From NCBI RefSeq assembly GCF_000518685.1, contig NZ_JAEB01000017.1:1-64000 (forward strand): 64,000 bases of DNA. The letters run 5' to 3'. Positions within the stretch are counted from its first letter, which is position 1. Every line of letters begins with the position of its first letter. Of the stretch, positions 25,899 to 34,070 are shown piece after piece. The notes below the pieces were generated by a model, which was given only the letters and a program-made list of their open reading frames with translations, did not search any database and was not told where the DNA came from. A program made the translations under genes and the position numbers. The stretch comes from Eubacterium xylanophilum ATCC 35991 (GTDB lineage Bacteria > Bacillota > Clostridia > Lachnospirales > Lachnospiraceae).

Positions 25899-26337
25899 AT
25901 GTTTTGGGACAAGATTTCACCAGTATATGATTTGTTCGAAAAGGTATATAATGGAAAAGTTTACATGGAGACAGGCAATAAAGTTGCAGAATTAATTGAT
26001 CCGTCTGATATCGTATTGGAGTGCGCTTGTGGAACGGGAGCAATTAGCATTCCCCTAGCAAAGAAATGTAAGAAATTAATTGCAACGGACTATTCAACGG
26101 GTATGCTTCGACGGGCCTCAAGGAAATGTCGAAAATATTCCAATATAGTATTCAAGAAAACAGATATAAAACAGGGGTAGTTGCTGTAAAGTTTATAACA
26201 ATGCTTGGAGCAGATTTCAAAAGACAATTTGATTTGGATACGTACAAAAAGTTTTTCGAAGATATGGGATATGAGAATGTAGAGTATTGTGTGGTTGGCG
26301 GTAGAATGCCTTGTGCAATAGCAATTCTTTCCAAGTA
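25899..26337 (+). pseudogene. UbiE-like methyltransferase with internal deletion
   Basis: The first frame (to 26180) reads MFWDKISPVYDLFEKVYNGK, then VLECACGTGAISIPLAKKCK and a SAM motif I. It stops after FKKTDIKQG. A different frame continues VVAVKFITMLGADFKRQFDL and DMGYENVEYCVVGGRMPCAI to a stop, matching the family's C-terminus. The part between, including the post-I and catalytic region, is missing. A ribosome site AAGGAGGAG is intact, so a useless peptide may still be made. Confidence 0.85.
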
Positions 26338-26402
26338 AGAAAAGCTAGAAATTTGGAGATCAAGACAGGAACGGATTTTGGATTTAAAAGGGGCGATAGT
26401 GT

Positions 26403-26636
26403 ATGAGTATGTTCAGAAAACCACGGTACGATCATAGTCTTAGCGAAAATATTCCGTTTGACCCTGACAAACAGATAGCTATACTCAAATGTAGCATCTG
26501 TAACGGTGAGCAGGTAGCAGGGTTTAAGAGCAAGGAAAATGGTCACTTCACCGAGGTAATGCTAATAAGAAGCGATGAGGATTTGGTAAAGTTCAAGGAA
26601 TTATATGAAATAGAAGAGATAAAAAAAGAATACTAG
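26403..26636 (+). CDS. Small conserved-looking protein with one CxxC
   Basis: The 77-residue product reads QIAILKCSICNGEQVAGFKS and ends with charged helices. A single CxxC would be half of a zinc or redox site. It looks like one of the small orphan proteins frequent in Lachnospiraceae; the function is unknown. GGGGCGATAGTGTATG is a weak ribosome site. A second ATG lies at 26409. Confidence 0.6.
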   Translation: MSMFRKPRYDHSLSENIPFDPDKQIAILKCSICNGEQVAGFKSKENGHFTEVMLIRSDEDLVKFKELYEIEEIKKEY

Positions 26637-26657
26637 GAAATCTCTTGCAAAAGTGAT

Positions 26658-26765
26658 TTAGGGTGAAATTTTGTGATGATTTGCGAAAAAATCACCCTAA
26701 AATCAAGAAGTGATTGCAATTTGGGGTGAATTAGTATAGAATTAATATAAGAAATTCACCCTAAA
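26658..26765 (+). promoter_or_regulatory. Fic gene promoter with two pairs of inverted GGGTGA sites
   Basis: TTAGGGTGA (26658-26666) faces TCACCCTAA (26692-26700). GGGGTGAATT (26723-26732) faces AATTCACCC (26753-26761). The promoter TTGCAA (26714-26719), 17 bases, TAGAAT (26737-26742) lies across the second pair. This is the layout of an operator read by a repressor, possibly the Fic protein itself. Confidence 0.65.
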
Positions 26766-26776
26766 AGGAGACTCAT

Positions 26777-27712
26777 ATGAGTAATATTGAAGAGATACAG
26801 AAATTGTTAAATGAAAAGGCTGATGTACAGGCCAAGATTAGCGTTTCAACCTTTGATGGAAGTATTGAGGTTAAGACCGTAAATAATCAAAAGTATATTT
26901 ATGTCAGAAAACGAGAGGCTGGAAAGTACAAATCAACTTACGTAGATAAATATTCTGAAGAATTGTATGCGATGGCTGTTAATCAGTCAATGCAGATAAG
27001 AGCTGCAAAAAAGCAGTTAAGAAAGATTGAAAAAGAGCTTGCTGAGCTTGGGTATGAAGAGAATGAGCTATCGTCAAGAGTAAGATTGAATATTGACTTT
27101 GCAAGAGCAAATGTAAAAAGTCTGATTTATGATCAGGCAGTACTAGAGGGTGTTTCAACTACGTTCCCTCAAACAGAAACTATTCTTGAAAATGGAATAG
27201 TAAATGGCGTTAAAGCGAGTGATGTTCAAAAGATTTTGAATCTGAAGCATTCATGGGAATTTATTGTGGATCCTGATGTTGTGGCTTCTGCTTGCAATTT
27301 TTATCTTTTAAGCCATATTGCAAGACTGGTTAATGAGGGATTTTATGAAAATGGGGGTTATGTTAGAAGCATACCTGTTACCATTGGAGGCTCAAGTTAT
27401 GTGCCACCAATTCCCAATGAGATAGATGTTAAAGAAAACATAGATCGCATAATTCAATCCAAACTTGATGATATTGATAAAGCGATAGAATTGACTCTCT
27501 ATTGTATGAAGACACAAATTTTTATTGATGGAAACAAGAGAGCTTCCATCATCTTCGCCAATCACTTTATGATACAAAATGGGCTTGGCTTACTGGTGGT
27601 TCCAGAGAATATTGTTCCAGAGTTTAAGACTCTTTTGATTGAATATTATGAGGGAAGAGATGAAACGACAATTAAGCAGTTTTTGAAAGAAAAATGTTGG
27701 CGTCAGTTTTAA
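26777..27712 (+). CDS. Fic family protein with Gln at the catalytic His position
   Basis: The 311-residue protein has a coiled N-terminal third (residues 1-95, many Lys/Glu) and a Fic core. The Fic motif reads KTQIFIDGNKRASIIFANHF. The usual HxFxDGNKR begins here with Gln in place of the His that activates the target hydroxyl. Gln variants occur among clostridial Fic proteins. The Asp-Gly-Asn-Lys-Arg anion-binding nest is intact, so nucleotide binding is likely and AMP transfer doubtful. GGAG precedes the ATG. It is a single gene under an elaborate operator. Confidence 0.88.
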   Translation: MSNIEEIQKLLNEKADVQAKISVSTFDGSIEVKTVNNQKYIYVRKREAGKYKSTYVDKYSEELYAMAVNQSMQIRAAKKQLRKIEKELAELGYEENELSSRVRLNIDFARANVKSLIYDQAVLEGVSTTFPQTETILENGIVNGVKASDVQKILNLKHSWEFIVDPDVVASACNFYLLSHIARLVNEGFYENGGYVRSIPVTIGGSSYVPPIPNEIDVKENIDRIIQSKLDDIDKAIELTLYCMKTQIFIDGNKRASIIFANHFMIQNGLGLLVVPENIVPEFKTLLIEYYEGRDETTIKQFLKEKCWRQF

Positions 27713-27784
27713 CTTGGTTTAATATATGGTAAAATGGTTGTGATGTAAAGTTATACTACAGATTTTTTTAAGGAGGATTTAGTT

Positions 27785-28255
27785 ATGGGATACGTTGAAT
27801 GGAAATGTCCTAAATGCGGAAAAAATAATAGAGAGGGATGTAATGCATGGGTATATGGCAGCCCTATCAGAAACTGTAAAGGTTGCAATTCTGAATATTT
27901 TGATAACAGATGGAGAGAGATTGCTGCAGAGGGTGTAGAGCCTGCAACAAAGAATCCTAAGTTGTATTTGGGTGCATCATTAGTGTTTTTAGTATTAACA
28001 ATTGCATGTATTATTTGGCTTCTTGCAGATATAAAGGCCAGTGGAAGATACCCTATTAAACTTGTAGGATGTGTATTTGTTGGAGCTCTTGGAACGATTG
28101 GATGTTTTGTTGTATTTTTAAGAATAGTGCTTGGATATGAAGAAAAACAAAACAAGAAGTACTATGATGAATCATTACAGCGACTTAAAAACAAGGAATA
28201 CGTGCAAAAACTGATATCATATGGATATAATGTCCCTGAACAATTCAGGAGGTAA
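27785..28255 (+). CDS. Membrane protein with N-terminal zinc-ribbon-like motif
   Basis: The 156-residue product begins VEWKCPKCGKNNREGC, then RNCKGCNSEYF, four cysteines spaced as in a zinc ribbon. Two membrane helices follow at about 62-83 and 95-118, then a basic tail. The start follows AAGGAGG. The next gene begins 6 bases after its stop, behind an AGGAGG that overlaps its end, so the two are cotranscribed. The function is unknown. Confidence 0.75.
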   Translation: MGYVEWKCPKCGKNNREGCNAWVYGSPIRNCKGCNSEYFDNRWREIAAEGVEPATKNPKLYLGASLVFLVLTIACIIWLLADIKASGRYPIKLVGCVFVGALGTIGCFVVFLRIVLGYEEKQNKKYYDESLQRLKNKEYVQKLISYGYNVPEQFRR

Positions 28256-28261
28256 AAGGAT

Positions 28262-28708
28262 ATGGATATTGTGAGGGCAGGTAATACTGATCTTCAGGAA
28301 ATTTTAAAACTTCAGTACTTGGCTTATCAAAGTGAGGCGGCTCTATTTGGAAGTAAAGACATACCTCCACTTAAAGAGACACTATCCGAAATTGAAGCTG
28401 AATTCGAAAAAGGGATAATCCTAAAACTGGTTGATGATAACGGAAAGATCATAGGCTCGATACGTGCCAAATCTGATGAGACGACAGTTTATATCGGTAA
28501 GCTTATGGTAGATCCTGAACAGCAGAAAAAAGGATATGGAAAAAAATTGCTTCGCGAGATAGAAAACTATTATTTGAATAAGCGCTTTGAACTTTTTACG
28601 AGTACAAGAAGCACGGATAACATTAGGCTTTATGAGAAGATGGGATATAAGAAGTTCAAAGAAGAAAAGGTTACAGATGAACTCGTATTTGTCTACCTAG
28701 AAAAGTAA
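28262..28708 (+). CDS. GNAT-family N-acetyltransferase
   Basis: The 148-residue protein has IVRAGNTDLQEILKLQYLAY at the start, VYIGKLMVDPEQQKKGYGKK as acetyl-CoA loop and NIRLYEKMGYKKFKEE at the end. Length is that of a minimal GNAT. AGGAGG at the end of the previous gene serves its ATG, so it is made from the same transcript as the membrane protein. The substrate is unknown. Confidence 0.9.
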   Translation: MDIVRAGNTDLQEILKLQYLAYQSEAALFGSKDIPPLKETLSEIEAEFEKGIILKLVDDNGKIIGSIRAKSDETTVYIGKLMVDPEQQKKGYGKKLLREIENYYLNKRFELFTSTRSTDNIRLYEKMGYKKFKEEKVTDELVFVYLEK

Positions 28709-28819
28709 TAGCGCAATATATCTGAATAGAATTGGCTAAAAATATAGAAGTGATGCAATAAAGATAACCCAAGATACGCCAGTAAAAAAGCATAAGGACG
28801 TTTTTAAGGGGATGAAAAT

Positions 28820-29095
28820 GTGATCAATGCAAACGCGAATGATTTTTTGGATTATGTATATTCGATGCAAGAGGCAATTCATATATATAATCAAAAAAAA
28901 TATTGTATACAAGGGTGGAATAAGGATGGTATGGTTTATCTAGATTTGCAAGAATGGGAGCCAACTCCTAAAACTATATGGCAATATAAAGCTAGCAATA
29001 TTCTTGAATGTCGAAATGAATATCTTAAGACCCCTCTATATGATGGAAAAACATTTTGGGAAGCAGAAAAAGATATGGAATGGGTAGATGATTAA
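28820..29095 (+). CDS. Hypothetical protein, 91 residues
   Basis: A GTG start at 28820 lies 8 bases behind AAGGGG. The product is acidic and rich in Tyr and Trp: FLDYVYSMQEAIHIYNQKKY, then QGWNKDGMVYLDLQEWEPTP. I do not recognise it. The size and standalone position resemble immunity or orphan proteins, but nothing proves that. A terminator follows. Confidence 0.6.
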   Translation: MINANANDFLDYVYSMQEAIHIYNQKKYCIQGWNKDGMVYLDLQEWEPTPKTIWQYKASNILECRNEYLKTPLYDGKTFWEAEKDMEWVDD

Positions 29096-29137
29096 TAAAA
29101 AAACTTAAGTGCTACCAACACCTAAGGGACACAATTT

Positions 29138-29172
29138 ACCACAAGTCTATAAAAAGGTTTGTGGTTTTTTAA
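29138..29172 (+). terminator. Rho-independent terminator
   Basis: ACCACAA (29138-29144) pairs with TTGTGGT, followed by TTTTTT. It ends the transcript of the 28820 gene. Confidence 0.75.
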
Positions 29173-29196
29173 ATTTGATAACAAGACATAGAAGCT

Positions 29197-29215
29197 ATTG
29201 GTCCAGTGGACCAAT
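29197..29215. repeat. Palindrome ATTGGTCCA-N-TGGACCAAT, copy 1
   Basis: ATTGGTCCAGTGGACCAAT is a perfect 9-bp inverted repeat around one central base. The same palindrome with T at the centre is at 60662-60680. About 160 bases separate it from the HEPN gene, with only a 14-codon frame at 29239 between. Confidence 0.75.
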
Positions 29216-29374
29216 GAGATTTGAGAAGGGAGAGGGCGATGGAGATATATCAGTTGAGGAAGAAGATGGGGAGAAGAGCGTAGGTTGAGGTGAGTGTCAA
29301 AAATCTTCTCATACAGAACTAACTATGATAAGATTATATTAATAGAATTGTTTACAAAATCTGAGGAGGAGTGG

Positions 29375-30214
29375 ATGTTAATGATTGAGAAATATGTAAA
29401 AGATATAAGAAATGCGTTGGAGAATAAATCGTATTATTCAGCATTGGCATTAGCTTTGACTTTGCCAGATGTATGCGGAGTGGCTGAATACCCTAATAAA
29501 AAGAATGTGTCTGAAAGATATATTAGTTGGTATGATAAGTATATTGGCGACAACTTGACAGCTCCTAATCAACTTATATATGATTCATTTAATCAGCCTC
29601 CATATCTGAGTGGAGAAATGGTTTATAATCTGAGGAATTTATATCTCCATCAGGGTTCTCTCAATGTGGATGTAAATAAGATGAAGGAGGATGTGAACAA
29701 AGTAGATATGCTTATTACTACAGTAGGAGATGGTCCGATGATCCCTGAAATGTCATTGGATGTTGGATTAGGAACTGAGCCTCTTGTAAAGTTTAGAGTG
29801 TTGCTAGTTAATGTTTCTCATATATGTGGTTTGTTGTGTGATGGAGCACTTGAGTATTACAAAAGAAATTCTGACAAATTTAAGTTTGCTGGTAACGTTA
29901 TTCATTTAGATCACGTAAGTGAGAAAGAGAGTCCATCAGTTGAAATACCAAAAGATTATGATTTTATAGGTGATATATTAACAAAGAAATTTAAAGTTGT
30001 TACAGGTCAGGATATTAAATTAGAAGATAATTTGACAGAAAAATACCGTAGAAGATTTGAGAAGATATTAATTGATAGTGGGGTAGTTGTTCAAGATAAT
30101 CAAGGCGAAAAGACAACTGATTCGAAAAAATCTACATATTCTAATGGAACAACTTGGAGAGATAGTCCTGATGGGGATGGAGAACTGGATGAATACGGAA
30201 GCGACAATTATTAA
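29375..30214 (+). CDS. HEPN-motif protein, probable RNase
   Basis: GAGGAGGAG supports the ATG at 29375 (279 residues); the upstream frame is not needed. Residues about 10-140 are helical, with YYSALALALTLPDVCG and YNLRNLYLHQGS. The latter holds Arg-x4-His, the RX4-6H signature of HEPN ribonucleases found in many toxins and abortive-infection proteins. The C-terminal 50 residues are charged and probably disordered. It has its own terminator and lies next to an AbiEi-like gene, but their transcripts look separate. The RNase call rests on the motif. Confidence 0.65.
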   Translation: MLMIEKYVKDIRNALENKSYYSALALALTLPDVCGVAEYPNKKNVSERYISWYDKYIGDNLTAPNQLIYDSFNQPPYLSGEMVYNLRNLYLHQGSLNVDVNKMKEDVNKVDMLITTVGDGPMIPEMSLDVGLGTEPLVKFRVLLVNVSHICGLLCDGALEYYKRNSDKFKFAGNVIHLDHVSEKESPSVEIPKDYDFIGDILTKKFKVVTGQDIKLEDNLTEKYRRRFEKILIDSGVVVQDNQGEKTTDSKKSTYSNGTTWRDSPDGDGELDEYGSDNY

Positions 30215-30227
30215 TGATATTATTATA

Positions 30228-30262
30228 AAGTCAATGGAGATATATATTCATTGGCTTTTTTC
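30228..30262 (+). terminator. Terminator of the HEPN gene
   Basis: AAGTCAATG (30228-30236) pairs with CATTGGCTT (30249-30257), followed by a T run. Confidence 0.7.
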
Positions 30263-30301
30263 TTGATTTTCCGTCAGAAAAATTATATAATATATCTGAC
30301 G
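30263..30301 (+). promoter_or_regulatory. AbiEi-type promoter with overlapping inverted operator
   Basis: TTGATT (30263-30268), 17 bases, TATAAT (30286-30291). CGTCAGA (30272-30278) and TCTGACG (30295-30301) form an inverted pair across the -10 element. AbiEi antitoxins repress their own promoter through inverted repeats, which fits. Confidence 0.7.
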
Positions 30302-30320
30302 AAAGGAGATGTTAGTTAGT

Positions 30321-30923
30321 ATGAGGGAAAAGTATCAAAGAGAAATTCAAGATAAGATAGAAAGTTTTGAAGCAGGATATGTTTTTTCAGCAGTTGATTT
30401 TATAGAGATAGCAGGCACAGATCCGACAAATAAGGCATTATCAAGACTTAATGAATTGGGAACAATTCGAAGAATAATGCAGGGATTATACTATAAGCCA
30501 GTTTATAGTAATCTGTTGGATGAATATAGTTCTCCTGATATAGGTAAGTTGGCGGAAGCTTTGGCTCGTAAATATAATTGGACGATAGCTCCAGCAGGAG
30601 AAACTGCTTTAAATTTTTTGCACATGTCTACGCAAGTACCTAATTCATGGTGCTATATTAGTGACGGGCCTTATAGAAAATATGAGATTGAGTTACATGA
30701 GATAGAATTCAAACACTGCGCGAATAAAGAAATCTCCGGAAGGAGCTATTTAACCATTTCTGTTATTCAGGCAATAAAATATATTGGTAAAGGCAAGATA
30801 CAGAAAGAAGATATTGATAGACTGTCTAGTAATTTGTCTGATGCTGATAAGGGTATAATCTTAGAAGAGGCCAAAACAACTACTTCTTGGATATATCAGA
30901 CTATAAGGGAGGTTTGTGCGTAG
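30321..30923 (+). CDS. AbiEi-like (DUF6088) antitoxin
   Basis: The start is 30321 or the ATG at 30309. The 200-residue product has an N-terminal winged helix: GYVFSAVDFIEIAGTDPTNK, then ALSRLNELGTIRRIMQGLYY. A C-terminal AbiEi-like domain follows with WTIAPAGETALNFLHMS and EISGRSYLTISVIQAIKYIG. DUF6088 members are the antitoxin halves of type IV AbiE systems, repressing their operon and opposing the AbiEii nucleotidyltransferase. Here the toxin gene following it is cut after 25 codons. Confidence 0.87.
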   Translation: MREKYQREIQDKIESFEAGYVFSAVDFIEIAGTDPTNKALSRLNELGTIRRIMQGLYYKPVYSNLLDEYSSPDIGKLAEALARKYNWTIAPAGETALNFLHMSTQVPNSWCYISDGPYRKYEIELHEIEFKHCANKEISGRSYLTISVIQAIKYIGKGKIQKEDIDRLSSNLSDADKGIILEEAKTTTSWIYQTIREVCA

Positions 30924-31000
30924 TGAAGAAGATTATTCAATTGGATAAAGCTGATAGAGAAGTTTTTTCCATACTTCAAATCAAAATGAAGTATTGTTGA
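30923..31000 (+). pseudogene. Truncated AbiEii-like toxin start
   Basis: A GTG overlapping the antitoxin stop opens a frame KKIIQLDKADREVFSILQIK that ends after 25 codons. AbiEii toxins begin this way immediately after the antitoxin gene. All of the nucleotidyltransferase domain is gone; the frame runs into a tandem repeat. The truncation leaves an antitoxin without its toxin. Confidence 0.65.
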
Positions 31001-31072
31001 AGTGACTTTGAAGTGACTTTGAAGTTGACTTTGAAGTGACTTTGAAGTTGACTTTGAAGTAACTTTGAAGTA
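30997..31072 (+). repeat. Tandem repeat of an 11-12 base unit
   Basis: About seven units of TTGAAGT(T)GAC follow one another with small changes (31-34 bp higher-order period in part). The array begins at the stop of the truncated toxin. It is too regular and short-spaced for CRISPR. Confidence 0.85.
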
Positions 31073-31083
31073 TAGGTGGACAT

Positions 31084-31161
31084 ATGGTCTGCTTCAGTGT
31101 AGTGAGCCATTCTGATGAAAACTATGAGAACGAAGAGATGGTCAGGAATATAAGGAAGTGA
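31084..31161 (+). CDS. Small ORF, 25 residues
   Basis: AGGTGG precedes ATG by 4 bases. The peptide reads MVCFSVVSHSDENYENEEMV followed by RNIRK. It ends 4 bases before the DUF1848 start and could be a leader peptide or a relic. Low support. Confidence 0.3.
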   Translation: MVCFSVVSHSDENYENEEMVRNIRK

Positions 31162-31165
31162 TTTC

Positions 31166-32101
31166 ATGATTATAAATACAGGAATGCGCACGGACATACC
31201 GGCGTTTTACCATAAATGGCTGATAAACAGAATAAAAGAAGGTTTTGTTCTAGTGCGTAATCCCTACAACCCGTCTCAGGTGACTAGGTACAGCCTGTCC
31301 CCAGAGGTTGTGGATCTGATTGCATTTTGTACGAAGAATCCGGCACCGATGTTGCCACATATGGATGTATTAAAGCCTTACGGACAATACTGGTTCGTTA
31401 CCATTACGCCATATGGAAAAGATATCGAGCCTAACGTGCCAGATAAGCAGAAAGTGATGGAAGATTTTAAGAGACTTTCTGATACCGTCAGTGAAGACTG
31501 TGTCGGTTGGAGATATGATCCGATTTTTGTGGATGCAAAATATTCCGTGGAATGGCATATAGGACAGTTTGAGCAGATGGCTGGAATACTTTCAGGATAT
31601 ACGAAGACATGTGTGATCAGCTTCATCGATATCTATAAGAAGGTGGAGAGGAACTTCCCGGATGCCAGGGAGGTTTTTAAGAAGGACAGAGTGACAATCG
31701 GGAAAGCCTTTATCGAGATTGCCAAACAGCATGATATGACTATTAGACCATGTGCTGAGGGAGATGATCTTGCACCATATGGTGCAGATTGCTCCGGATG
31801 CATGACAGTAAAGACTTTTGAGACCGCACTCCATGAAAGGCTGGATGTTCCAAGGCGAAGTCAGAATCAGAGGAATAATGAATGTGCTTGCCTCCTAGGC
31901 ACAGATATCGGAGCATATGATACCTGTGGACATCTTTGCAGGTACTGTTATGCTAATACGAGTGCGGTACTTGTGAAGAGGAACATGAAGATGCACGATC
32001 CGAATTCTCCGTTTCTAATTGGAAATAGTCAGCCGGGGGATGTGATCCATGAGGCGGAGCAGAAAAGCTGGCTGGATATGCAGATGAGGTTGGAGATATG
32101 A
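31166..32101 (+). CDS. DUF1848 family protein with C-terminal cysteine cluster
   Basis: The 311-residue product opens IINTGMRTDIPAFYHKWLIN and has VRNPYNPSQVTRYSLSPEVV and YWFVTITPYGKDIEPNVP. The C-terminus has a Cys-rich block, CACLLGTDIGAYDTCGHLCR followed by YCYAN. This is the complete DUF1848 pattern; its cysteines are of the kind that hold an iron-sulfur cluster, and a link to radical-SAM enzymes has been proposed. The reaction is not known. The start at 31166 follows AAGGAAGTG. A phosphotransferase scrap begins right after the stop. Confidence 0.9.
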   Translation: MIINTGMRTDIPAFYHKWLINRIKEGFVLVRNPYNPSQVTRYSLSPEVVDLIAFCTKNPAPMLPHMDVLKPYGQYWFVTITPYGKDIEPNVPDKQKVMEDFKRLSDTVSEDCVGWRYDPIFVDAKYSVEWHIGQFEQMAGILSGYTKTCVISFIDIYKKVERNFPDAREVFKKDRVTIGKAFIEIAKQHDMTIRPCAEGDDLAPYGADCSGCMTVKTFETALHERLDVPRRSQNQRNNECACLLGTDIGAYDTCGHLCRYCYANTSAVLVKRNMKMHDPNSPFLIGNSQPGDVIHEAEQKSWLDMQMRLEI

Positions 32102-32111
32102 TGGATATGGG

Positions 32112-32170
32112 AGAACTAGGAAGTACTGGTGTCGGGGATAAATGGAACGATATCGCACTATGTTATAATA
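32112..32170 (+). pseudogene. Scrap of an APH-like C-terminus
   Basis: The frame GELGSTGVGDKWNDIALCYN matches GGTGVGDKWNDIALCY in the broken phosphotransferase at 8482-8990. The DNA is also close (GATAAATGGAACGATATCGC against GATAAATGGAATGATATCGC). Nothing else of the gene is present. 32171-32283 contains no further gene. Confidence 0.75.
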
Positions 32171-32283
32171 GAAACATTTTAAAGTCTTTGGAAAATTTCG
32201 AGTATAGGGTTGCAACCTAATTGGAACGGAAATTTACGCTTGTGGACATTGTGTAAGACCAGCAATATGGGTTTCCAAAGTGG

Positions 32284-32744
32284 TTGAAACAGAAACAAAT
32301 GGAGAAATTGTTTGAAGTCTCTCACGCTACTGTCAGTGAACATATTAATAATATTCTTTCATCAGGGGAATTGGATGAAACTTCTATCGGTTTTTTCGAT
32401 AAATGTTCCGGAGGTCGTAAACCAAAGTCTGTAGGATATCGTGTCAACTCAAAGCGAGGCATTGCCTTCAGACGCTGGGCTAATTCGGTCTTGAGAAAGT
32501 ACATCATTGATGGTTACGCTATAAATGAAAAATGGTTGGAAGCCTTGCAGAAAACGGTAGATATACAAATTTGGATGAAACTTCTGTCGGTTTTTCCGAC
32601 AAAAGTTCCGGAGGTCGTAAACCAAAGTCTGTAGGATATCGTGTCAACTCAAAGCGAGGCATTGCCTTCAGACGCTGGGCTAATTCGGTCTTGAGAAAGT
32701 ATATCATTGATGGTTGCACTAGTTATGAATATCCTCGAGTTGTA
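32284..32744 (+). pseudogene. RhuM/Fic-type gene, heavily rearranged copy
   Basis: The first frame reads KQKQMEKLFEVSHATVSEHI, then GGRKPKSVGYRVNSKRGIAF and RRWANSVLRKYIIDGYAINE, a RhuM DNA-binding-like domain. A segment between KPK and SVGYR that the family has is missing. A second frame repeats the middle part exactly. The end (GCACTAGTTATGAATATCCT and on to the stop) equals the end of the Fic remnant at 35039-35299. So this is a RhuM-Fic fusion gene with a tandem duplication and a large loss. Confidence 0.75.
32371..32717 (+). repeat. Tandem duplication inside the RhuM remnant
   Basis: Blocks 32371-32515 and 32572-32717 are about 95% identical at an offset of about 201 bases. Both carry the same internal deletion, so the deletion came before the duplication. 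Confidence 0.85.
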
Positions 32745-34070
32745 AAATCACTCGCCCAAACAGAGTTGGGTGTAGATGAGTTGAATTGTAATAACATATT
32801 TGCACATTGCACTTTTAGCTTTCTGTGTCTGTTAAAACCGACAGAGATTCTTGGAAAATGTCTTTTTTTGGCGTGGGTGTTGTGATATAATATAAATTAG
32901 GATTTTTCTATACAAAACTAGGCGTTTTTCGTTGATAAAAGCCTAGTGTAGAAAAACACGGACTTGGAAGATATTTGCTGGTGTCAATAGACGTTTGGAG
33001 CGCTTTGATAGGAGCAAATGGACATAAGGAGGAATTAACTAAGGCAAAAGTCTTGGGTGGCGAAGCACACATATATGCAGATTTGTAGTATATGCGGAGG
33101 TATTTGGTGGCGAAACGAGCAAATCAAAAGGTAAAGGTCTTGTACCTTTACAAAATCATGAGAGAGAAGACGGATAAGGAACACGGCCTGTCTCTTGCAA
33201 TGATTCAGGAAGAACTAAAAAAATATAATATTGAAGCCGATAGGCGAGTTCTCTATGAGGATTTTGATGCACTTAGGGATTTTGGCGCTGACATCAAAAA
33301 AGTGGGAAATGGTCCGCAAACCAGATACTACATGGTCAATAGCCGCTTCGAACTTGCAGAGCTGAAACTTCTTATCGATGCAGTGCAGGCATCAAGGTTT
33401 CTAACCACTAAGAAAACAGAAGCCCTAATCAGTAAGCTCGCAAAAGCTAATGACAACTATGATGCGTCACTCCTAAAACGCCAGGTCTATGTGGCAGATC
33501 GAATCAAAAACATGAATGATAGCATATATGACACAACGGATGTGATTCATACAGCTATCAATGATAATAAGATGATTACATTCCAATACTTCTCTTGGAA
33601 TGTAAAGAAAGAAATGGAACTAAGACACGATGGCGCTTACTATGAAGTAAGCCCTTGGGCTTTGTTCTGGGATAATGATAAGTACTACATGGTTGCATAT
33701 GATTTCAATGATAGAAAAATCAAGCACTACCGCGTAGATAAGATGCTTAACGTTTCATTGACAGACAAGAAACGAAAAGGTGTAAAAGCCTTTGAAAAAC
33801 TTAACAAAAGCACTTACACACAGAAACACTTTGGAATGTTCGGTGGTGAAGAAGTTACAGTAACTTTGGAATGTAATAATGATATGGCTAATGTCATCAT
33901 TGATAGGTTTGGTAGGAACATTGATATTAAGCTGATTGATGATGAAAAGTTCAGAGTGGATGTAGATGTTGTGATGAGTGATAAGTTCCTGGCGTGGGTG
34001 ATAGCGATGGGGGGAGAAGTTAAGGTTGTGGCGCCTGAAGGGGCTGTGGAGAAGATGAGAGAGTTGGGGA
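32715..34070 (+). repeat. Direct repeat copy 1 (Fic end, leader, WYL gene)
   Basis: Roughly 1355 bases are about 95% identical to 35270-36625, at an offset of 2554-2555. The repeat covers the last codons of the Fic part, a leader of 350 bases and nearly the whole WYL gene. Between the copies lies a RhuM gene. Confidence 0.92.
32903..32956 (+). promoter_or_regulatory. Leader hairpin before WYL gene 1
   Basis: A TATAAT at 32886-32891 is followed by TTTTTCTATACA (32903-32914) facing TGTAGAAAAA (32947-32956), with CTAGGC/GCCTAG inside. The outer stem is kept in the second copy (after 35440), the inner stem is weaker there. No gene lies between 32745 and 33106. The structure could be an attenuator or a protein-binding site. 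Confidence 0.4.

Noticed and set aside
30997-31072. Possible CRISPR array
   Set aside because: The units are only 11-12 bases and directly adjacent, with no unique spacers, and no cas gene is in the window.
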